Below, piece after piece: positions 41,690-52,748 of a stretch of 64,000 nt of DNA (position 1 is the first letter of the stretch; each line of letters starts with the position of its first letter). Both the position numbers and the translations under genes were made by a program. Under the pieces are notes generated by a model. The model ran no database searches. It was not told the DNA's origin and was given only the letters and a program-made list of their open reading frames with translations. The stretch spans positions 4,216,001 through 4,280,000 of the forward strand of contig JBHGNT010000010.1 in the NCBI GenBank assembly GCA_043228905.1, read 5' to 3'. This DNA comes from Azolla caroliniana (lineage: Eukaryota > Polypodiophyta).

Positions 41690-42380
41690 CCATGCCTCCT
41701 CACGGCCACAGTCCTTCTCTCCGGTCTTATGTTGGCATTCGAGCGCAACCGCCGTAGTCTCCGGTCTCAGTGTCGAGGGGTCTCTCCTCCGTCCACTATG
41801 ACTTTCCTCGTCGTCGTTTCGATCGTCCACTTTGCCGCCGCCACCTTCCGTCTCTCCGGTCTCACGTGGGCTCTCGGGGCCGACCGCCGAAGTCTCTAGA
41901 ATAGGTGTGGGAAAAGTCTCGGTACCATCACTCGCCGATGTCATGTTTGTAGCCACCTTTGTTCGGACGCCGTGGTCCGTGGCTATCTTGTCCCTAGTTA
42001 CGCAAGCCTCGGTTATGCTTGCTATCTCCTCGTCCTCGTCCTCGTCTCGGTTGCCCACCTTGCCATCGCCACCACCCATTGCTCTAGGACTCACGCCGGC
42101 ACTCGGGCCGACCGTCGGAGCCTCTAGGACCGGTGTGGGTAAGGACCCGACACCACCGCTCGTTGTGTCCGTAGCCGCCTCCGTTCGGACATCGTTGTCC
42201 GCGGCTACCCCGCCTTTGATCGCGCAAGCCTCGATTACGCTTGCCGCCGTCTCTTCCATGTCTTCGTCTCGGTTGCCCGCCTTGCCGCCGACACCGCCCG
42301 TCCCTCTAGGTCTCGCGCCGGCACTCGGGCCGACCGCCGGAGCCTCTAGGACCGGTGTGTATAAGGTCGCGGCACCGATG
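41690..42380 (-). repeat. Tandem repeat of about 225 bp in element F
   Basis: On the minus strand TPVLEAPAVGPSAG, TPVLEAPTVGPSAG and TPILETSAVGP recur at about 225-bp spacing within a 240-codon frame (41672-42394), each followed by Gly-rich and acidic sequence. More divergent units continue to about 41270 (PPILETLAV). The frame is in step with the repeat. Confidence 0.75.
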
Positions 42381-42463
42381 TTTCGGGCCGCCATGTCCCG
42401 AATCCGTAGTTACCGGCCTCCATGGCCGTCCCTTCACCGCAAGGCAAGAGGGTTGCTTGGTCC

Positions 42464-43067
42464 TGATGGAAATAAATCGACACTTTCCAAACTTCACCTC
42501 TCGGCCACAACCAAGGAAACACACGAATCGTTGTTGCAGAAAATGGGAAATGCAAAAGTAAATAAGTGGACACACGATTTAACGTGGAAAACCCTGTACG
42601 GGAAAAACCACGGGAGTACAAGACTCCGAACCAAAACTATGCACAGAGAAGTATACAATGGCGAGCTGCAAGGCGACGACCTTGAGCTCGCTGTCCTCGC
42701 CACAGGCGGCGGAAATACACAGAGGCGTCGACCTCTTCCTCTCTCTCGCTCTATCTCTCTCACGGCTGCTCTCTCTTCACTCCTCTTCAGTGGAAAAACA
42801 GAAAAATGAGTAGCAACATCAAAACTGTTTGCCCTAAGTCATATTTATACACATATGACTTTAGGGCTATTTACAACTATAGCCTCAAGGGCCCTTGGCA
42901 AACATATTCACAGATATGTCCCCGCATCCGGATCTCTCTCCGGGTACATTCGTCGTCCGGCTCCGAAGTCGGGGTCTTCATTATCCGGTTCCGAAACCGC
43001 AACCGGGCTTGTCGGCATTCATCTCCGACATCCGACCATCCCATCCGAAGGGACCGTAATCCCAACA
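42464..43067 (-). mobile_element. Solo LTR inserted in element F
   Basis: 604 bp, TGATGGAAAT to CGTAATCCCAACA, with a perfect TSD GGTCC (42459-42463 and 43068-43072). On the minus strand it starts TGTTGGGATTACGG and has TATAAATATG near 42845. There is no internal domain. It cuts through the downstream end of F's gag-like reading region. Confidence 0.85.
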
Positions 43068-43804
43068 GGTCCGCACCCTCTCCCATGTCGCCGTCGTACG
43101 CTCTTCTGACCTCCGTATAGGCCCCCGTCTTCTACGCTTAGGGAGGCTTCTTCCTCCGCATCCTCCGATCGCCTCTGGCCCGACTCCATAATAAGCCCTT
43201 CTTTGGCTTCGATTTTCCCCTTCACAAGCTCGCATGCCTCCCGTATTAGCGCTTCTAGGTGGAGCTCCTCTGAACTGTTTTGCGTTGAGCTCTCTTCCAG
43301 CAGTAGTGCGTACTCACTCGCCGCTCTCTCTTCTCCGCCGCTCGCGGGCCGTGTTGTGGCCGACCGCCTCGCATCATGTTGGTGGCACACCCATTCCACC
43401 TCGGACCACTCCTCGGTGAGACCATATGCTCCATAATCATCTTGAAGCTCGAATAAGATGTCTGTCCTCTCCTCTTGATGGATCGTCTTAAAAAAAAAGA
43501 GGACTTTGTCCGCCCCCACCGATCTCCGATTTCGCTCTCAGAGTTGAGAGAAACGACGCTCGAACTCTCGGAATGCCTCCATCGCGCTCTGATGGCGCTC
43601 CATCGATGCCACCCATCGGTCCAACTCATGCCGACCTCGCCCGTCCGGTTTCACATACCCGTACACTTCCAGTAGGGCTCCCTCAAAGGCCACCCACGAC
43701 TCATGGGCTTCTCGTAGCTCCTTGACCTCCTTGTGCACCGGTACAGCTGCCACTCGAGGAAAATATTCTAGCCGCATCGCCTCGTCCACGCCCCCTTTCG
43801 CCAT
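43068..43804 (-). pseudogene. Gag-like protein remnant of element F
   Basis: It starts at ATG 43804 (MAKGGVDEAMRLEYF) and reads through RHELDRWVASMERHQSAM and FREFERRFSQL, then TGA at 43538-43540 and a frame change. It continues in another frame with ADKVLFFFKTIHQEER and DWSEV-like WSEVEWVCHQHDAR, resembling Gag proteins of plant Gypsy-type elements (blocks REFERR.SQL, DKV.FFLK, and W..V..VC). The solo LTR interrupts the downstream end. Family assignment is from motif memory only. Confidence 0.55.
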
Positions 43805-43926
43805 CTCGGCCTTTTAGGCTCCCAAAATTTTTAGGACCTCATTCCCATTGAACCGGCCGACTCGATCGACCACCCTTTCGACGGCTTGTTGAGCCGCATC
43901 TCACTTCGCCATCTTCCGTCTGGCTT

Positions 43927-44201
43927 CCAAACTATGAGAAAACCCTAACCGAAACCCTAACCCTAAAGCGGTAAGAACTCTAGACTAAGTGGTATACCTC
44001 TCATACGCAAAATAGGCAACCCCTTATAAGTGACCCCTCCCTTCCTTTTATAGCCCAAGGAGGGAGGGACCGTACAATGTGGGATAAAATTTCCCCTCTC
44101 TTTCTATACACCATATCCTAGTATACATGTGCACATGTTGCACACCACCGACTTGCCCATTCCACCCCGGTTTCCCCCTATGGACGAAAATCTTCACGAA
44201 A
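43927..44201 (-). repeat. 5' LTR of element F, truncated
   Basis: Matches 39487-39759 closely (CCAAACTATGAG to CTTCACGA), but the sequence corresponding to 39262-39486 is absent. Its outer end reads CACGAAA instead of CACGACA. Confidence 0.75.
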
Positions 44202-44656
44202 AGAAACATAACTCAGGTGACAAGGAAACATGCAAGAACGTAGGGTGGGATATTAATAGCTACACATATAGATGGCCATGACCTAGGGCACCAATTCTAC
44301 ATTGGTAAAGTTTTGGACGTGGTGATGCATTAAACCTTTGTAATACATCTATCATTGACATTAGTGAGGTGGATATCATTGTGTATGACTTTACACTAAC
44401 AAAAGTTGGATGTTTAAAGACGACAACAATAGACATAATAAAAGAGATATTACCAAGTCTAGAAGATATCTCAGATTGAAGGCGAATAATGATTTGATTG
44501 GTACATTTCAAAATGAGGAGGAAGAGTCACAATTGTATATTAGCCATAGTACTGATTCTCATGAAAGGAATGATGATAGTGATGCAAATAACTCCTAAAT
44601 GTATTTTTTGTGCAACGATATGTAACAAATTTAGACAACATTTTATCGAATGAAAT
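44202..44656. other. Interior of the inverted-termini element between F and the LINE
   Basis: Non-coding. Short frames at 44260-44511 and 44410-44598 show no recognisable domain. Confidence 0.4.
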
Positions 44657-45431
44657 AAAAATGTTGATTGTTGGAGACGGTTTATGTCATTGCCACTACA
44701 AGATCAAGCCAACATACTCCATGGCATCATGGGCAGATGGAATATGAGATCGGAAATCAATAATGCTCTACTGGTTAGGGAAGCCGCTACTCATAAGACG
44801 ACAATGGAGAAATGGATAGGCTATGAGGAGGAGGGATCTTTGATCCCGAGAGGTAGGGTATCACCAGACAGGATCGAAGGCTCTGAATTTCGAGACACTG
44901 AGACACCAACACAAAATAACGCAAGTATACTCGCGTATACTGGTCATAAATGGATTGTAGATCTTGATCCGATCAAAGTACAACCTGATTGGCACATATG
45001 TACTCATGAAAACACATGGCTACGTAAGGTCAGTTGGGACCCTTTGCAATGGACATGGCAGCAAGGAAGCAAACCTATCCCTTTCTTCCAATTCACAACT
45101 AGATTGGGTCGCCACATCCTAGCTGCTCAAATTGCCCGAGAGTCGGTTGCTGCAAAGGTCTGGCACACATATCAAGTTCCTCACACAATTGTCACCAAGT
45201 TTTGGCAGAAAATCTGGAAACAACAACACGCGAGGCGAATTACCACATTCCAATGGCTATTAATACATAAGTCACTACCGGTGGGAGCATGGCAATGTGG
45301 GAACCTTAGCCCTCCTAATTGTGTAGAGTGTCCAAATGCAATAGAATCAATACGACATGCTTTGTGGGACTGCCTAGCGTCCCATCGAATATGGCGGGGG
45401 GTTGGCCGCTTGTTGCAATTATGCCAGGTGT

Positions 45432-45857
45432 TGTCATGATATAGCAAGACTCGAACCCATGACCTTATGTTATATGGGTCGAACTCTTGACCATTATACC
45501 ATCCATTGTAATACGTAAAATATTATTTTCATTTAAATTTTATTATAGGAAATTAATGTATATTCCAGATATCTCTAGAACATTCTAGAAGCTTCAGGAC
45601 TCCTCCTGAGAACACTATAAAAGGAGGAACAAGGCATTATGTTGAACCAAATTGGTTCAATGCTAGTCTTAAGCCTCATAGCCATCTTGTACTTTTCATA
45701 TAATATATCATATGTTATCATCATCTCTCTCTCTCTCTCTCTCTCCTCTTCTCTTTCCTCTCTCTCGGGAGTCTTACGCAATCCCGTCCTCGTAGTACTA
45801 ATAGTACTTCCCTTCTCTAGTACTAATTCTCTCTCTGTTTTAGTACTATTCCTTACA
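45432..45857 (+). repeat. 5' LTR of Gypsy element G
   Basis: TATA box CTATAAAAGG at about 45614; CT microsatellite at about 45724-45770; ends TTCCTTACA. Contains an antisense tRNA-like segment at 45445-45505. Confidence 0.9.
45445..45505 (-). other. tRNA-like segment inside the Gypsy LTR
   Basis: On the minus strand it has an A box TGGTATAATGG (plus 45491-45501) and a B box GGGTTCGAGTC (plus 45448-45458), with tRNA-like spacing and a CCCAT..AAC anticodon-arm-like middle. The same segment is in the 3' LTR (about 50605-50665) and, more decayed, in the solo LTR at 58555-59016. A complete cloverleaf is not obvious. Confidence 0.55.
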
Positions 45858-45926
45858 GTTTGAACCGATTTTTCTCTAGTCTTCTTTTCGGTTTCCCTCA
45901 TCCTCTTACCCCTTTTTTCCAATACT

Positions 45927-47063
45927 ATGGCAACTGTTAGCGCCCAAGAATATCAATCTGTTTTCTCCGAGCTAGAGGGTCTAAAAGAAAAATTTGTTGC
46001 CTTCGAACAAGAAAACCAACGATTGTTAGGGGACCTTCAACAAATCACTCTAGAAAAACAGTAAACGCAACAACAACATGGGGAGTTAGCATTACGTGTA
46101 CAACAACTCGAAGCAACCATCGTAGCGTTGCAACAACAAGGATCAAGTCCCCAAGGATTTCATAAAGAGCCCAAGATTGGACTTCCTGTGAAATTCGATG
46201 GAACGCAATCGCAATTCAGGGGATTTCTTAATCAGGTACACTTAGTCATTCAAATGCATCCTTCCCGATACCCCAATGATGCATCCCGAATCAGCCTAAT
46301 AGGCACGTTGCTTAGTGGCTCAACCTTGGCATGGTTCGCTCCGCTTCTAGAAAAACAATCACCCTTGCTTAATAACTTTGACGACTTTATTAGAGAGTTT
46401 AAAGCATGCTTTGGAGATACAGACAACATCAGGATGGTGATTAACAAAATCCGACGATTGCGTCAAGGTGATCGTCCAGCCTCTGCCTACGCGACGGATT
46501 TCCGTCTACTCGCCTCAGATATCCCCTAGGATGATCAGGCACTAATGGAGCAGTTTCGCTACGGCCTGCAAAACGATGTCAAAGATTTACTCCTAACCTT
46601 CCCCAAAGAACCAAAGTCTCTTACAGAGGCAATCAGTCGAGCGGTCCGATGCGACAACCGCCTTTTCGAACGGCGTTCTGAACGTCAATTACAAATACCA
46701 CGCCCTAGGCCAGAGCCCACATATGCCTCAGTCGCGGCTAAACCGTTTGCACGAGACGTATCTCAAACAAATACTTTGACACCGATGGAGATCGACACCA
46801 TGCGTCGATGTGGCCCGTTATCGGAAGACGAAAAGCAACGCCAACGTGCAAATCGATTATGTCTTTATTGCAGTGGACCAGTGCATATCGCAATCAACTG
46901 TCCCCATAGGCCAAGAAGACAGGTAAATCAAATCGTAGCCTGTACTAAACCTGAGTCTATTCTTCCCTTAGGAGTGTCTGATAGTATTAATAGTACTAAT
47001 AACCCAAGTATCTCAAATAAATTTGAAATCCTTAGTCAATTAGAAGAAGAGTTAAATGACTGA
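45927..47063 (+). pseudogene. Gag of Gypsy element G
   Basis: One frame from ATG 45927 through a Gln/Glu-rich coiled segment, the core (PVKFDGTQSQFRGFL, TLAWFAPLLE, FKACFGD) and a CCHC knuckle CLYCSGPVHIAINC near 46858-46899. It is interrupted by TAA at 46062-46064 and TAG at 46527-46529. The frame is otherwise kept, so only point changes separate it from an open Gag. Confidence 0.88.
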
Positions 47064-47089
47064 GTCCAACCAAAATAGGAGCCGTTTGG

Positions 47090-49379
47090 TTGGACAGCCC
47101 TAGATCTGTACAACCCATTAGTGGTTCCATTCCCTCAAAGCAAGTTAGCAATGTGTTCTTAGCCCAAGTCAGGGTTAGTACTAAAAGTACTCCTCCAATA
47201 CACATCCTAGCACTTTTAGATTCCGGAGCCCATTCTTGTTTCATGGATCAAAATTTTGCCCAAGCTTCTCAGATATCCTTAAGAAAACTTCCTTGCCCCG
47301 CATCTGTAGTAGTCATTGATGGTCGTCCCATTGCTTCCAGGAATATTGTAGAAGAGTCCGAACCCATTTAGGTTGTCCTAGGTAGTTTTGTGTGTGTGGT
47401 ATCATTTAATATAATTAGTAGTCCAGAGCATCCCATTGTCCTGGGATTACCTTGGTTTGAATTACATAATCCAGACATAGATTGGAGAACAAGAGAAGTC
47501 TGGTCTCGACAACCCCTTGAAGAATCTACTCCATCAACTACGCGAAGAAGGACACAAGGAGGCAATGTTTCTATTTGCAATATCAGTACATCCTTCCAAC
47601 AATATTAAGAAGGAATCCTTAGTGCAACTTCCGGCAAAATATCATCCTTATGCCGATGTATTTGACAAGGTAAAAGCCGGTACTCTTCCTCATCATCGTC
47701 CCTACGATTGTCCCATTGATTTACAACCAGGAACAGAGCCACCATGGGGACCAATTTACAACTTGTCACCAACCGAGTTAGAAGTCCTTCAAGCCTACAT
47801 AGAGGAGAATTTGGCAAGCGAGTTTATTCGTCATTCGAAATCTCCAACTGGTGCACCTATCTTCTTTGTCAAGAAGAAAGATGGATCACTTCGTCTCGTC
47901 CTTGATTACCGCAACTTGAATAAGGTCACCATCAGGAATAGGTATGCACTTCCTCTTATATCAAGTCTTTTAGAGCGAGTAAATGGTGCCAAGTTTTTTA
48001 CAAAAATCGATCTATGAGGAGCGTATAACCTCGTGCGGATCCGACCGGGAGACGAATGGAAGACCTCCTTTCACACGCAGTATGGGAATTTCGAGTATAC
48101 CGTTATGCTGTTCGGTCTAACCAATGTGCCCGCAGTCTTCCAGCACATGGCAAATGATATATTCAGAGACCTCTTGGATATCTGTTTGATCATCTATCTG
48201 GATGATCTATTGATTTATTCGAAGACCCAGGAAGAGCATGATTCTCATGTACTATTAGTACTAAAACGACTCCGAGAGAATGATCTTTATGCCAAACTAG
48301 AAAAATGTAGCTTTGACTGCAAGCAAGTGGAATTTTTAGGCTACGTCATCTCCTCAAAGGGCATCTCCATGGATCCAGCTAAAGTCAAAATTGTGCTAGA
48401 GTGGCAAACTCCACGTTCGTTACGAGATGTACAATGTTTCCTAGGTTTTGCTAACTTCTACCGCAAGTTTATACAAGATTACTTGAAGATTATTTTACCT
48501 CTCACATAGCTTACGAAGAAAGGACAAGCATTTCTTTGGTCCAATGAAGCGGAGATGGCTTTTAGGCATCTTAAGAAAGCCTTTACATTAGCTCCTATTC
48601 TAGCTCATGTGGATACAAACAAACCATTCATCATGGAGGCCGACACATCAGATTTCACCCTCAGTAGCATCCTTTCTATACAAGGAGATAAAGAAGAGTT
48701 ACATCATGTGGCTTTCCATTCACGCAAATTTGATGCTGCGGAAATAAACTACGGGATACATGACAAGGAGTTATTAGCCATCGTGGATTCATTTGTGCAA
48801 TGGCGGCACTTCTTAGAGGGCTCTCCACATCAGGTCATCATCTTCAGTGATCACAAAAACCTTGCTTATTTCCAGAACGCTCGTGTACTAAATCGAAGGC
48901 AAGCTCGGTGGGCCCAATTCCTCACATGTTTTAACTTCAAAATCACATATCGACCGGGGAAGCAGCAAGGAAAAGCAAATGCACTATCGCGGCGTTCATA
49001 TCTTGCACCTCATCCTGGTGATCCAGTGTTTGATAATCAAAAGCATGTAATCTTGGGACCAACACGTTTGCACACAACGCGGATTTTTCACACTCCACTA
49101 GATTCCCGGATTATCGATGCCATACGTGCTAACCTAAAGACAGACAGTTTTGCTCAAACCATTCTAGCGCACATTGATAGCTCTCGGGCATCCTGTTCCC
49201 AATGTCAACAACCAGGTATGGACTACCGACAATTCGAATATCATGATGGTTTATTGTTCTTTAAAAAGCTCGTATATGTTCCCGATTGCTCCTATCACCT
49301 TCAAATCGTCCAAAATTGTCACGACACCCATACAGCGAGACATTTCGATAGTACAAAGACGTTGGATCTAGTTCAATGA
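47090..49379 (+). pseudogene. Protease, RT and RNase H of Gypsy element G
   Basis: The retropepsin motif ALLDSGAHSCFMD lies in one frame (47090-47371, continuing to about 47608 after a TAG at 47369), then the frame changes near 47520-47600. RT follows in frame with Gag: [20 protein letters not shown] at 48015-48017 directly after FFTKIDL, then the catalytic YLDDLLIYSK. A TAG at 48507-48509 falls in PLT.LTKK. RNase H (FIMEADTSDFTLSSIL, INYGIHDKELLAIV) runs to TGA at 49377-49379, with the integrase zinc region starting just before (HDTHTARHF). Confidence 0.88.
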
Positions 49380-50560
49380 TCCTTTTGGTGGCCCCATATG
49401 TGACGTTTTGTCGACGACTACGTTCAGACCTATGATGCTTGCTGCCGAGCAAAGATGCCACGACATCATCCATATGGCTTGTTGGAACCCTTACCGATTC
49501 CAAGTAAGACGTGACAGTCTATTTGTCTTGATTTTATCACAGATCTGTTGGTCTCGAAGGTTTTCGATGCTATCTTAACCGTCGTTGATCGATATACTAA
49601 GATGACATAGTGAGGAAACCGTCGTCCTTGTCATGCGTGAGGTATTTCGGCACCATGGCCTCCTAGACAGTATCATCAGTGATCGAGGACCTCAATTCGT
49701 CTCCAAATTTTGGAAGCATCTTTTCAACATGCTCAAGCTCTCTTGTAACCTCTCCTCCAGTTACCATCCCTAGACCGATGGGCAAGCGGAACAAACAAAT
49801 CAAATGCTGGAACAATACCTCTGGTGTTTTCTGAGTTATCAGCGGGACGATTGGGCTGATATTCTCCACTTTGCAGAGTTTTCTTATAATAGCGTTATTC
49901 ACTCCTCGACTCGGGTATCCCCATTTTACGCTTATACTGGTTCTCATCCTCGCAGGTCTGTGATCGACACCCCGGAGCTACCTACCAATCCTCGTGTCGA
50001 GGATCATTTGGAGAGGCTACGCAAGATCCAAATGGATCTCTCTACTCATCTTCGTCATGCTCAACACACACAGAAGACTTATGCGGATCATCATCGGCTT
50101 CCCTCCTCTTTTGTCATCGGAGATCGAGTATGGCTCTTACGTCGTTACATCAAGACTACTCGACCGTGCGACAAGTTGGATTATCAATGACTCGGTCCTT
50201 TCCGTATTACCGGTAAGGTTAATGATGTCACATTTCGTCTTGATCTTCCTCCGCATCTTCAGATACATCCGGTCTTCCATAGTTCTCTTCTTGAACCTTA
50301 TAAATCAAACACTATTCCCGATCGTGTTACACCGCCGCCACCCCCGCTTGAGTTAGACGCCGGCCTGGAGTATGAAGTTGTTGCCATCCTCGACTCCAAA
50401 TTTGTTTACAACAAACTTTATTATTTGGTCGATTGGCTTGGCTATAGTCCGAGTGAACGTACTTGGGAACTCATCGAGTATGTCGCCAATGCTCAGGATC
50501 TTCTTGCTAATTTCCATCGACAGTATCCGGACAAACCCGGTCCTCAATCAACGCCGACTC
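49380..50560 (+). pseudogene. Integrase and chromodomain of Gypsy element G
   Basis: Badly broken integrase: pieces of the catalytic core around 49550-49800, then WADILHFAEFSYNSVIHSSTRVSPFYAYTG (split across 49853-49942) and DRVWLLRRYIKTTRP near 50126-50166. At the end (about 50380-50560) is a chromodomain, VYNKLYYLVDWLGYS and ERTWELIEYV, which in chromoviruses guides integration by reading histone marks. Its presence places G among chromoviruses. Confidence 0.85.
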
Positions 50561-50591
50561 GTTACACTCGTCGTCTTAAAGGGGGGGATAG

Positions 50592-51018
50592 TGTCATGAT
50601 ATGGCAAGACTCGAACCCATGACCTTATGTTATATGGGTCGAACTCTTGACCATTATACCATCTATTGTAATATGTAGGGTATTATTTTCATTTAAATTT
50701 TATTATAGGAAATTAATGTATATTCCAGATATCTCTGGAACATTCTAGAAGCTTCAGGACTCCTCCTGAGAACACTATAAAAGGAGGCACAAGGTATTAT
50801 GTTGAACCAAATTGGTTCAACACTAGTCTTAAGCCTCATAGCCATCTTGTACTTACTCTTGATATAATATATCATCTATTATCATCATCTCTCTCTCTCT
50901 CTCGTCCTCGCTATCTCTCTCTCTCTCGAGAGTCTTACGCAGTCCCATCCTCTTAGTACTAATAGTACTTCCCTTCTCTAGTACTAATTCTCTCTTTGTT
51001 TTAGCACTATTCCTGACA
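50592..51018 (+). repeat. 3' LTR of Gypsy element G
   Basis: 427 bp, close to the 5' LTR with scattered substitutions and a different CT-repeat structure. Followed by GGTGC, the right target duplication, after which the LINE frame resumes. Confidence 0.92.
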
Positions 51019-51546
51019 GGTGCAAGGCTCAATCAAGTGGGGAAATATATGTTTGGCTATCATGGCAGACCCCAGTTGACAGATACGAGCATCAGGAGGA
51101 GGGGATGGCTTTGGTGATAAAAGCACAAGAGGTTTTTTTCTCCACCATCGGCAATGTCCACTCAACTCCTCTTAATGACAAATCTCAAGTTGTGTTGGAA
51201 TTGGTCAGCCCAATAACTCTTTGGATTCTATGGAAACAACGGTGTAGACGGGTCTTCTCCAACCAAACCGCGCATCCAACAATGTTACCGCAAGAGATAT
51301 GGAGTGAAATTGTAGCCACTCTAAACATCCAATATGATGGCCTCAAGGGCAGTTCCGATGAAGTTGAAAGACAACGAATAACCTTCATCCAACAATGGTC
51401 GTCCTCTCCCTTTCTTGAGTCAGTGGGCATCCACATAAGATGGAATTATTGCGTCCCTACAGGGATTTGTACATAATCATCTCATTTGTAAAATTTTATA
51501 ACTAATGGAAGGAGTTTTTTTGGGGAAAAAAAAAATGTTGATTGTT

Positions 51547-51807
51547 TTGAAATCTTTCACTTATGATATCGTTAAGATCTAAAATACTACTAGTTGTAAT
51601 TTCTCCTTAAAAATACACAAAGTCACTTTTTGTATTTGGCCAAAATTTGGCATTTTTCAATTTTACCGAATGGTGAAAATTTTAGCTTTTTCATCAAGTT
51701 TTCGAGAACATGTGATACTGGTATCAAGGTGTTTTGTGGAATGGCAAAAAAAGCCCCAAAATCAGACGGAATATTCCTTATCCTTCCATTTGTGCGTAAT
51801 TCTTCCA
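51547..51807. other. Interior of the inverted-termini element, right part
   Basis: Non-coding, AT-rich. Its right portion is the inner part of the right terminal inverted repeat (compare 37020-37130). Confidence 0.45.
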
Positions 51808-52256
51808 CTTGTGAACGCAAACGTGTTTTGGGGGAACCTGAAGGTCTTTGGCGCCAGCACCATAACCCAAAGTTGCAGCTCCGCCAAGAGTTCAACAATG
51901 TTTGACAAGGAAGAATGTCGGTCATTCACTATACCACGAAGATCAAGGAGATCTGTGACTCACTCGGCTCCATCAACGTGAATTTGGTGGACGAAGACGA
52001 GATGGTATAATTTTGTCTTAGTGGTCTAGCCCAGAAATATGGGTCGATTCGGACGGCAATCTGCACCAGAGAGAAGCCTCCATCATTTTCTGACTTGTAG
52101 TTGATGCTCCTTGTAGAGGAGAACCACACGGGTGCGTCAACGAGCATGCACATCGACAACAAGATGTTGTATACGGAGGCAGATAGGCCCCGTGATCGTG
52201 GTGGACGTGGCGGATTGAGACGCAATGGAGGTAGCCAACAAGAGCAAAACCAAAGT

Positions 52257-52583
52257 GTTGAGCGGCAAGCTCAACCGGAGCCGGATCGGCTGAATAAGCC
52301 GAAGCCGGTAAGCGAGACGGATCGGGCGAAACGGATCGATATGACGGTGAGCAACCGAACCGGCAAGCAATGGAGGCCGGGTGCAATCCGTAACCGGCAG
52401 TCCAATCGTAAGCCTAGAATAGGATAGACTACTAGGTATCTATAGTCTCGTAGTAAGTGTCAGATGCTCGTGTGAGCATTGAAGTACATGGTACTTCTGT
52501 CAGTCCCAAGAGGACTTGTATAAATAGTGCTACTTAGCACAGTGTGTAAGTGCAGAGTCTTTATATAATTTTGGAAATTATGT

Positions 52584-52614
<31 letters not shown>

Positions 52615-52654
52615 TGTTCTCTGTTTTACGCTTCCGCAAACACTTACGTTTACA
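52257..52654 (+). repeat. 5' LTR of Copia element C
   Basis: TGTTGAGCGGC to ACGTTTACA, TATAAATA at about 52519, CT microsatellite at about 52583-52609. Followed at once by the primer site TGGTATCAAAGC. Confidence 0.93.
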
Positions 52655-52748
52655 TGGTATCAAAGCGCGAGGGTTGAGAACCTCTTATGTAGACATTTAC
52701 TCTTGAGAAGAAAACCCTAACAGGTCGAAAACAGACACAGTAGAAGAC

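Larger units (their letters stand above)
39262..44201 (-). mobile_element. LTR element F, gag-only (LARD-like)
   Basis: The left LTR (39262-39759) has TGTCG..CGACA ends. The right LTR (43927-44201) shares about 274 bp with it but lacks the R-U5 part. On the minus strand a TATA box (GCTATAAAAGG) and a polypurine tract (GGTGGGGGCGGA, plus 39760-39771) next to the left LTR set the orientation. The 4.2-kb interior is GC-rich and has a gag-like region near the 5' LTR but no protease, RT, RNase H or integrase. A solo LTR (42464-43067) interrupts it. No TSD was resolved. Confidence 0.75.
45432..51018 (+). mobile_element. Gypsy chromovirus-type LTR retrotransposon G, decayed
   Basis: 5587 bp. LTRs 45432-45857 and 50592-51018 (TGTCATGATAT to CCTKACA) have several differences. 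Flanks GGTGT (45427-45431) and GGTGC (51019-51023) are a TSD with one change. A polypurine tract (AAAGGGGGGATAG) precedes the 3' LTR. Order: Gag, protease, RT, RNase H, integrase, chromodomain. Several stops and frame changes make it inactive. It sits inside a LINE reading frame. Confidence 0.93.
44675..51476 (+). pseudogene. LINE ORF2 C-terminus with zf-RVT domain, interrupted
   Basis: The first part (44675-45431) contains FFQFTTRLGRHIL, a FQWLLIHKSLPVGAW block and Cys/His spacing NCVECPNAIESIRHALWDC, the zinc-binding reverse transcriptase (zf-RVT) domain found after RT in plant LINEs. The second part (about 51019-51476) continues with LELVSPITLWILWKQRCRRVF and ends FLESVGIHIRWNYC. The frame is cut by the Gypsy insertion at LLQLCQ. 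It is paralogous to the LINE tail at 62643-63618, which has the same block order. RT and endonuclease are absent (5' truncation). Confidence 0.85.
44673..51530 (+). mobile_element. 5'-truncated LINE split by a Gypsy element
   Basis: Flanked by a 16-bp TSD AAAAATGTTGATTGTT (44657-44672 and 51531-51546), preceded at the 3' end by an A-rich tail. The open frame begins right at the left junction, as expected for 5' truncation during target-primed insertion. Without the Gypsy element (45432-51018) and one TSD the LINE is about 1.27 kb. Confidence 0.85.
37003..51824. mobile_element. Composite region bounded by inverted termini (MULE-like insertion in gag)
   Basis: ACGTTTGCGTTCACAAG at 37003-37019 has its exact reverse complement at 51808-51824. 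The similarity continues inward for about 115 bp in both arms (CCAGTATCACATGTT at about 37102-37116 and its complement near 51709-51723). Outside, the left copy abuts the first part of a Copia gag and the right copy abuts the next part. Flanks GCTTGGAAT and GTTTTGGGG are compatible with a decayed 9-bp target duplication of GCTTGGGGG, as in Mutator-like elements. Removing the foldback, LTR element F and the LINE leaves about 1.5 kb, a normal size for a non-autonomous element. No transposase is seen. The class is inferred. Confidence 0.6.

Noticed and set aside
39813-42809. Long plus-strand frames (up to 325 codons)
   Set aside because: They are mirror frames of the GC-rich, repeat-built interior of element F. 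LTR, TATA and polypurine signals put its coding strand on the minus side.
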